A stretch of DNA of 34,045 nucleotides from Chara braunii (Eukaryota > Streptophyta > Charophyceae > Charales > Characeae), in assembly GCA_003427395.1 (NCBI GenBank), contig BFEA01000155.1:1082613-1116657 (forward strand), written 5' to 3'. A program made the position numbers and the translations under genes. Below, one piece after another: positions 28,971-34,045 of the stretch (its first letter is position 1; each line of letters begins with the position of its first letter). The notes beneath the pieces were generated by a model. That model did not search any database, had not been told where the DNA came from, and saw nothing but the letters and a program-made list of their open reading frames with translations.

Positions 28971-29660
28971 GGGACGCGATAACAAGGGGACCAAGAATCA
29001 ATAAATAAAAGGGAAAAATTTTAAAAGTACCACCGCGGAACAGCGGGGCTGCTGGCGCCTTGTCAGTCCCGCGGATCGGGCCCGCCGCCGCGCCCGTAAA
29101 CAAAACCGAGGGGGGATAGCCCTGGCGGCCCTCAACCCCATCGGTTCCTCCCGTGACGCTCCGCTGCAGTTGCTGCGCCGATGCCTGCTGGCCTCGATCC
29201 CGAAACCTTCATAGCATCAACCCAATGTCGTAACCTATAGGGCTAAGCCCCAGCCTGAGACCCACATCCGCGGAGTGCCATATGAGGCGGTGCGGCGCGG
29301 CGCTCAGGGCCAGGGAAATGGGCCTGAGCCTCACCCCTGCCTATAACCGTGCACGCGGCCGCCCAAGCTGCACGGCCTCCTCAACAATTCTGGGTCAAAC
29401 TTGTTTTCTGTCACTTGCAAAAACCAGGGCGGAGACCCTTGTAAGGGTATTCGCGCCGACAACGCGTCTTGTAGTTAAATCCTTAGGCTCGTCATTGTTT
29501 TGTACGACAACAATCACTACATAAAGTATGAGGCCAATGGGGAGTAATGGTCAGCCACAAAATAACAAACAACTTGTTGAAAGGAAGCAAAACGGAATAG
29601 GGAGAGAAATGGGTATCAACAATTACAATTTCATAATTAACGAACCCGGAGCATCGTGCT
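28971..29660. other. No gene recognised; GC-rich then mixed
   Basis: GC-rich until about 29400, then AT-richer. Possible further rRNA-like sequence on the minus strand is not recognisable to me. A 35-bp string at 29436-29472 resembles one at 19798, next to LTR-like sequence, so LTR debris is likely. Confidence 0.4.
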
Positions 29661-29669
29661 TCTGACGGG

Positions 29670-29845
29670 AACTTGAAATGGTAAGGGTCGTCAATCTTGG
29701 TTACGGCTTTGTGTAAGTCCAAGCTCGGAAACGAAAACTTGAAATGGTAGGGTCACCAATCTTGGTTACAACTTTGTGTAAGTCCAAGCTCGGAAACGGA
29801 AACTTGAAATGGTAAGGGTCACCAATCTTGGTATCGATCACGTTC
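29670..29845. repeat. Tandem repeat, 66-bp period, 2.7 copies
   Basis: AACTTGAAATGGTA begins at 29670, 29736 and 29801, each followed by GGGTCRYCAATCTTGGT. The first two copies continue with GTGTAAGTCCAAGCTCGGAA. The last copy is cut short after CTTGGT. Confidence 0.92.
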
Positions 29846-29931
29846 GCAAAACTTTTTCAGTTTTTTGCATCCAAAATTTGTAGAATATATTTTTTTTCTT
29901 AAGAAAAAAAAAACAGTTTTGTATAAAAAAA

Positions 29932-30205
29932 TATTATGTAACTCAAATGGCATCAACATCCTTTAGCATTGTCAAACAAAAAGCCCCAAAAAATATTTAT
30001 TTTTTGAAATGTTGGATACAAATCAAGTGCAAAGATCCAAAAAATATTTAATATTTTTTAAATATGAATTAAAGGTATTATGTAACTCAAATGACAACAA
30101 CATCCTTTCAGCATTGTCAAACACAAAGCCAAAAACAAATATTTATTTTTCAAAATGTTTGATACAAATCAAGAGCAAAGCCCAAAAATTGTCTATTCTT
30201 AAAAC
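29932..30205. repeat. AT-rich tandem repeat, two copies, 144-bp period
   Basis: TATTATGTAACTCAAATG starts at 29932 and 30076. Both copies continue CAACATCCTTT, GCATTGTCAAACA, AAATATTTATTTTT and GATACAAATCAAG. Confidence 0.9.
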
Positions 30206-30267
30206 ACAAATTATAGCTGGCAACAAACAGACTTAAACCTTGGACCGCTGACATAGCGACACCTATT

Positions 30268-31075
30268 GAAAATGACATCTTCCCACCACCACCAGCAACT
30301 CTTCCAAACCTCCCTCCTTTAGCAACCTCTGAGGTTTCCCAATATGACCCAGCGAAAATAAAAAGCAGGAATTTTTTTGTGGCTCCCTAAGCACAGCGAA
30401 AATCACATTCACCCAAAGGTGATTTTTAAAATTAGGAACCAACTCGGCGTGGAACATCTAACTCTGGACCATTTAAACGGGGATTGGGACATCTGTTCGA
30501 AAATGGTCTCCTCCCGCCAGTGGACAAGGACTTCCGCAAAAATGAAAGTAAAATTTCATGCAATAATTTCCCCCCCCAAAAAACGTTCACTGGATCTTAC
30601 AAACCAGGGACCTGCACCACCAGCTCTGGACTGTCACTACTCGAGGGACCTGAACTACCATCCCTGGGCTGTCTGGATAAAAGTCTAGTTGAGAAAGGCC
30701 TTTCTCATCGACCGACAACAACTTCACTAATATGGCACCCTTCAACTACTGGAAAATGGCCTCCTGCCACCAGCAGGCAGCAACTACCCCAAACTTTCTA
30801 CCTTTAGCAACCTCTGAAGTTTCTCAAGATGATCCTGTGAAAATAAAAAGCGGAATTTTTTTTTGCGGCTCCCTGAGCACAGTGAAATCGCCTTGGCCCA
30901 AAGGTGAATTTCTTTAAATTGGTAATCTACTACAGCCCGCAAACCACACGTCGGACCACCACCTCCGGACTGTTTAAATCGGGGTTAGGACGTTTGCTCG
31001 AAAATAGCCTCGTCCCACTAGTGGGTAGGGAATTCCACAAAAATGAAAGTCAAATTTCAGGTATTAGCTTCACCA
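30268..31075. repeat. Direct repeat, two copies, 484-501-bp offset
   Basis: TTTAGCAACCTCTGA (30318 and 30802), GAAAATAAAAAGC, GGCTCCCT, CCCAAAGGTGA and AATGAAAGTMAAATTTCA (30541 and 31042) occur in the same order in both copies. The space between (30590-30745) differs. No coding frame is conserved between the copies, so this is repeat DNA. Confidence 0.85.
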
Positions 31076-31094
31076 AAAGAAAAGAGTCAATTTT

Positions 31095-31660
31095 TTTCTC
31101 CGCCTTGCCCCCTCCACCCTACTCTTCTCCACCTTCCTCCTTCCGCCATCTCGCCCCCTGCCTTTCCCCACTCCCGCATTTTCCCCTATGTGATCACTCC
31201 TCCCCCTTGTCTTTTTACCTCCCCCTTCCTCTTTTCCCACTTCGCCTCCTTTCTCTATGCCTTGTCGCCCGCCGCCTTTTCCCAACTCCGCCTTCTCGCA
31301 GTTGCCTTTTCCCAAAACCTTTGTTTCCCCCTATGTGCCTTTCCCGCCTCCCGCCTTCTTCCCGTTGTTTCCCCCTCTTCCTCATGCGCGATTGAACTTT
31401 CCCTGACTCCACCTTCTCCCAACTCCCCATTTTCCTAGCCGCCTTCCGCTTCCTCTTTCCTTCTCGCCGACTTCATTTTCTGCGCCTTCTCACCCGCCAC
31501 GTTCTCCCCACTCCGACTTGTATGTCGCCCTTCCCAGGGATCTGCGTTTCCCTGACTCCGCCTTCTCGCTCCGCCGAGTTTACCATGGTCCGCCTTTCCC
31601 ACCTCACCCTTCCCCGCTATCTCCCCATCCCCCCCTCACCTTCCAGTCCGCCAGCCCTTC
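31095..31660. repeat. Pyrimidine-rich tract (plus strand)
   Basis: Low-complexity CCGCCTTCTC, CTTTTCCC and CCCACTCC strings with very few purines over more than 500 bp. Long frames on either strand are composition artefacts. Confidence 0.9.
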
Positions 31661-31904
31661 GTGAGCAAGTGAGCATGTGTAGATTCGAACCTGGGTCTCG
31701 GTTTTCGTAGCTCGTACTATGGCTGCATTTTCCTCCAATAAAAATACGATCAATAATATTATTGATCCTATTTTCGCTATAGGCAAAAACAGACGCCAAA
31801 GCAATCACTCTTCCCCCTTCGCCCGCTTCTCATGCACGTTTGTGCTTCTTTGCCTTCTGCCCCTGCCTTTCCCCAACTCCCGCTTGCCCTACCTGCCTTA
31901 GTCA

Positions 31905-32400
31905 AGGAAAGGTGGAGGAAAGGTGGAGGGGGAGGAGGCAGAGGGAGAGCAGGCGGGCAGGAAGTCGAGGAGGGGGAGAAGGCGGAAGGGGGGGAGAGAG
32001 GAGCAATATGTTGGCCCATATATCATAAATAGGATCGATAATATTATCGATCTTATTTTCGCTAAAGGCAAAAATAGGAGTCGAGAGGGGAGAGCGGACG
32101 GGTGAAAAGGCGGGAAGAGGGAGAAGCCAGAAGGGGAGAAGCAGGGGGAGAGGGGAGCAGTTTGTCGTAGACAAGCGGGAAATCGGGGAGGGGGAGATGA
32201 CGGAAGGGGAGAAAGTAGGGGAGAGAGGAGCAGTATGTCAGCCCATTTTCCCATGTATCGAAATAGGATCGATAGTATTATCGATCCTATTTTTGCAAGA
32301 GACGAAAATGGGAGCCAAGAGGGGACAACGGACGGGCGGGAAGGTGGGGAGGGAAGACGGCGGAAGGGGAGAAGGGGGGGAGTGGGGATCAGAATGCTGG
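31905..32400. repeat. Purine-rich tract (plus strand) between palindromes
   Basis: GGAGGGGGAGAAGGCGG-type sequence with few pyrimidines, interrupted only by the palindromes. Its composition is the complement of the tracts at 31095-31660 and 32630-33020. Confidence 0.9.
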
Positions 32401-32460
32401 CCTATTTTCACATCTATCGAAAATAGGATCGATAATATTATTGATCCTATTTTTTCTAGA

Positions 32461-32566
32461 GGCAAAAACGGATCATTAAGAACTTGCAAACGGAGACCCC
32501 AGTTGAAACCGTTCTTGGATTCGAAGGTGTTTGTTTCCGAAGTTCTTAACGGTCCGTTTTCGTCTC
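32461..32566. repeat. Inverted repeat at the strand-composition switch
   Basis: GGCAAAAACGGATCATTAAG (32461) and its partner CTTAACGGTCCGTTTTCGTC (32544) pair with a few mismatches around a centre near 32512. Purine-rich units lie to the left and pyrimidine-rich units to the right, so the whole array is inverted about this point. Confidence 0.8.
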
Positions 32567-32629
32567 TAACGAAAATATGATCGATAATATTATCGATCCT
32601 ATTTTTGATAGATGGAAAAATAGGTTGAT

Positions 32630-33020
32630 ACACTACTCCCCTCTCCCCCCCTTCTCCCCTTCCGCATTTTCCCCCTCCCCGCCTTCCCGCCCGTCCACTC
32701 TCCCCCATTGCCGTTGTCCCCCCTCTACCTCCTCCCCCTCCACCTTTCCTCGACTGCGCCTTCTTGCCCTCTGCCTCGTCTCCACTCCACCTTTTCACTT
32801 CACCATCGCCGTTCCCCTTGCCCTACCGGCCTTCTGCTTCCTCATCGCCAACTTCCCCTCCCTTCCTTCCACGGTCCGCCTTCTCGCCCTCCGCCAATTC
32901 CCCACTCCTCCTTCTCATGGCCAGTCTTTTCGTCGCTCCGCCTTCTCGCGGTCAATCTTTCTGCCGCTCCGCCTTCTCACGGCCAGTCTTTCCACCACTC
33001 CGCCTTCCCACTTCTGCCTT
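32630..33020. repeat. Pyrimidine-rich tract (plus strand)
   Basis: CCGCCTTCTCGC, CCACTCC and CCCCTTCCGC repeats, including three or four near-identical TCCGCCTTCTC plus GGCCAGTCTTTC units at 32915-33000. Confidence 0.9.
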
Positions 33021-33269
33021 GGCCGTGGTTTGCTTCTGCGGGCAATTTTCTATGTTTATTTCTTTTCTTTTAAATTTGTGTAGTGACTATTGTTTTCGAA
33101 AACCTAGTTGCTTCTAGATGCGAACTTGGGAGCGGATTCAAACTCGAGTCTCTGTTTCCTAAGTTCTCCGGGAGCGAAATCGTGTCTCTGTTTTCGAAGT
33201 TTTTAAACCTCCACTAACCCCGCCGTCGTAAATTGGTTGGGACCGATAGCACAGGTCCATGAGGGCTAC

Positions 33270-33700
33270 CAATAGCATAGTGGGGGGAACTGCGTGGCAA
33301 AATTGGAAAATGCGTCGAATGGCCCCCGTGATTTATTTCTTGGTTAACATGATTTTTTGTTTTTTTCTAAATAGTTTTCCTATAAAATCCATAACAAAAT
33401 CTACGAACACTCTAATTTTCAGGGTTGTTAATTCATCCTTTTGAGCGCAACAAATCGCGGAAGTGGCGGTCCTTTCCCCATTGGCCAACACGTGGTAGAG
33501 TGGCAAAAATGGGAAATGCGACGAAACGGCGCGGCATTTATTTCATGGTCTAAATACATTTTTATCATTTTTTTTATATTTTTCCTGAAAATATCCCAAC
33601 CAAATCTACAGGATCGGATGTTTTCAGTTTATTTCGTCGATTCTTCTGAGCGCGAAAAATCGCCAAAGTTGGCGCTTGAAAATCCTTTGACCGGACCAGC
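33270..33700. repeat. Tandem repeat, two copies, about 206-bp period
   Basis: GTGGCAAAA.TGG.AAATGCG begins at 33294 and 33500. Both copies continue with ATTTATTTC(T/A)TGGT, a T-rich run, AAATCTAC and TTGAGCGC or CTGAGCGC followed by AAATCGC. Confidence 0.85.
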
Positions 33701-33784
33701 CTTCGCCTGCTGGTCGCCGCCCGCGGTCCATTTTCGCCTCCAGCAAAAATAACATTGATAATATTATCGATCTTATTTTCAATA

Positions 33785-34045
33785 GATGTGAAAATTGGCA
33801 GATATACTTCTCTCCTTTCCCCCCCCTTCTCCCCTTTTGCCTTCTCCCCCTCCCCGCCTTCCCCTCCGTCCGCTCTCCTCCATCACCGCTTTCCAATGAA
33901 TCCCCCCAGGCGGCCAGGCACAGCCAAGGCCTTGGCCAGGGTCGCGACACCGTGGCCATGGCCGCATGGCCATGTGGCGGCCAGTGTGGGGGGAAGGGAA
34001 GGGTTTGGGGGCTGATTGAGGTTGCGCAACACCAACCCCACCCCC
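33785..34045. other. Low-complexity end of window, no gene recognised
   Basis: Pyrimidine-rich to about 33900, then GGCCATGGCC-type nested palindromes (33953-33980) and a G-rich end. No coding frame supported. Confidence 0.6.

Larger units (their letters stand above)
31741..33779. repeat. Six near-perfect palindromes centred on AATATT
   Basis: Copies at 31741-31774, 32027-32058, 32261-32292, 32421-32452, 32572-32605 and 33745-33779. Consensus arms are AAATAGGATCGAT and ATCGATCCTATTT around AATATT (TAGTATT at 32261). The flanks are asymmetric: one side CATCTATCG, the other GCTAGAGGCAAAAA. This shows three copies in one orientation (32027, 32261, 32421) and two in the other (32572, 33745). Confidence 0.93.

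Noticed and set aside
31676-31715. GATTCGAACCTGGGTCTC resembling a tRNA T-arm and B box
   Set aside because: No matching T stem, anticodon arm or acceptor stem on either strand.
31070-33120. Open frames of 60-186 codons, Pro/Ser/Leu-rich or Glu/Gly/Arg-rich
   Set aside because: Products of purine and pyrimidine tracts, present in all frames, no domain.

Overview
ORGANISM. The window looks like nuclear DNA of a charophyte green alga, most likely Chara braunii. The best clue is a decayed retrotransposon gag at 18.6-19.1 kb on the minus strand. Its WFRKFELTLQLH and VKEHKHH strings match the Ty3/gypsy Gag proteins that I recall as abundant in Chara predicted proteins. Large satellites, LINE and LTR debris, scattered single N bases and one assembly gap (17203-17673) fit a large repeat-rich eukaryotic draft genome. 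Nothing looks bacterial. The species call comes from memory, not from a search.

LAYOUT. (1) 1-3.2 kb: TA microsatellite, CCATCGC-type satellite, and a four-copy tandem array containing 22-nt palindromes. (2) 3.7-16.1 kb: the most interesting part, seven genes or gene remnants, all on the plus strand. The first is a DUF7869-type protein (DDE-transposase-like core plus a chromatin-reader-like tail) whose reading frame is broken by four in-frame stops. It is followed by two related small genes ending in DCPYC, a 225-residue orphan, and three tandem paralogues of about 310-330 residues. I recognise no family for the last six. (3) 16.1-19.9 kb: more palindromes, an 86-bp tandem repeat, the gap, AT-rich DNA and the gag fragment. 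(4) 19.9-24.4 kb: a decayed LINE (endonuclease, reverse transcriptase, zf-RVT) with a tandem duplication over the RT active site. (5) 24.5-25.0 kb: seven copies of an 18-20-nt motif. (6) 27.1-29.0 kb: GC-rich DNA with spaced hairpins, then on the minus strand a very diverged LSU-rRNA-like sequence interrupted by two U6 snRNA-like copies. (7) 29.6-34 kb: stacked direct repeats, then long purine and pyrimidine tracts punctuated by six near-perfect palindromes centred on AATATT.

HOW IT FITS TOGETHER. The seven plus-strand genes share one plan. Each has a plausible 3' splice site shortly upstream of the start codon, and each has an imperfect palindrome (AAGTGCGA / TCGCACTT arms) or a degenerate version of it shortly downstream of the stop. 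The same palindrome family occurs only between about 2.8 and 16.8 kb. I infer that this is one multi-gene unit, possibly a large DUF7869-encoding mobile element, now partly decayed. Four of the five premature stops in the unit can be explained by C-to-T change at CGA or CAG codons, as expected of methylated transposon DNA. No ends or target-site duplications were identified, so the element model is an inference.
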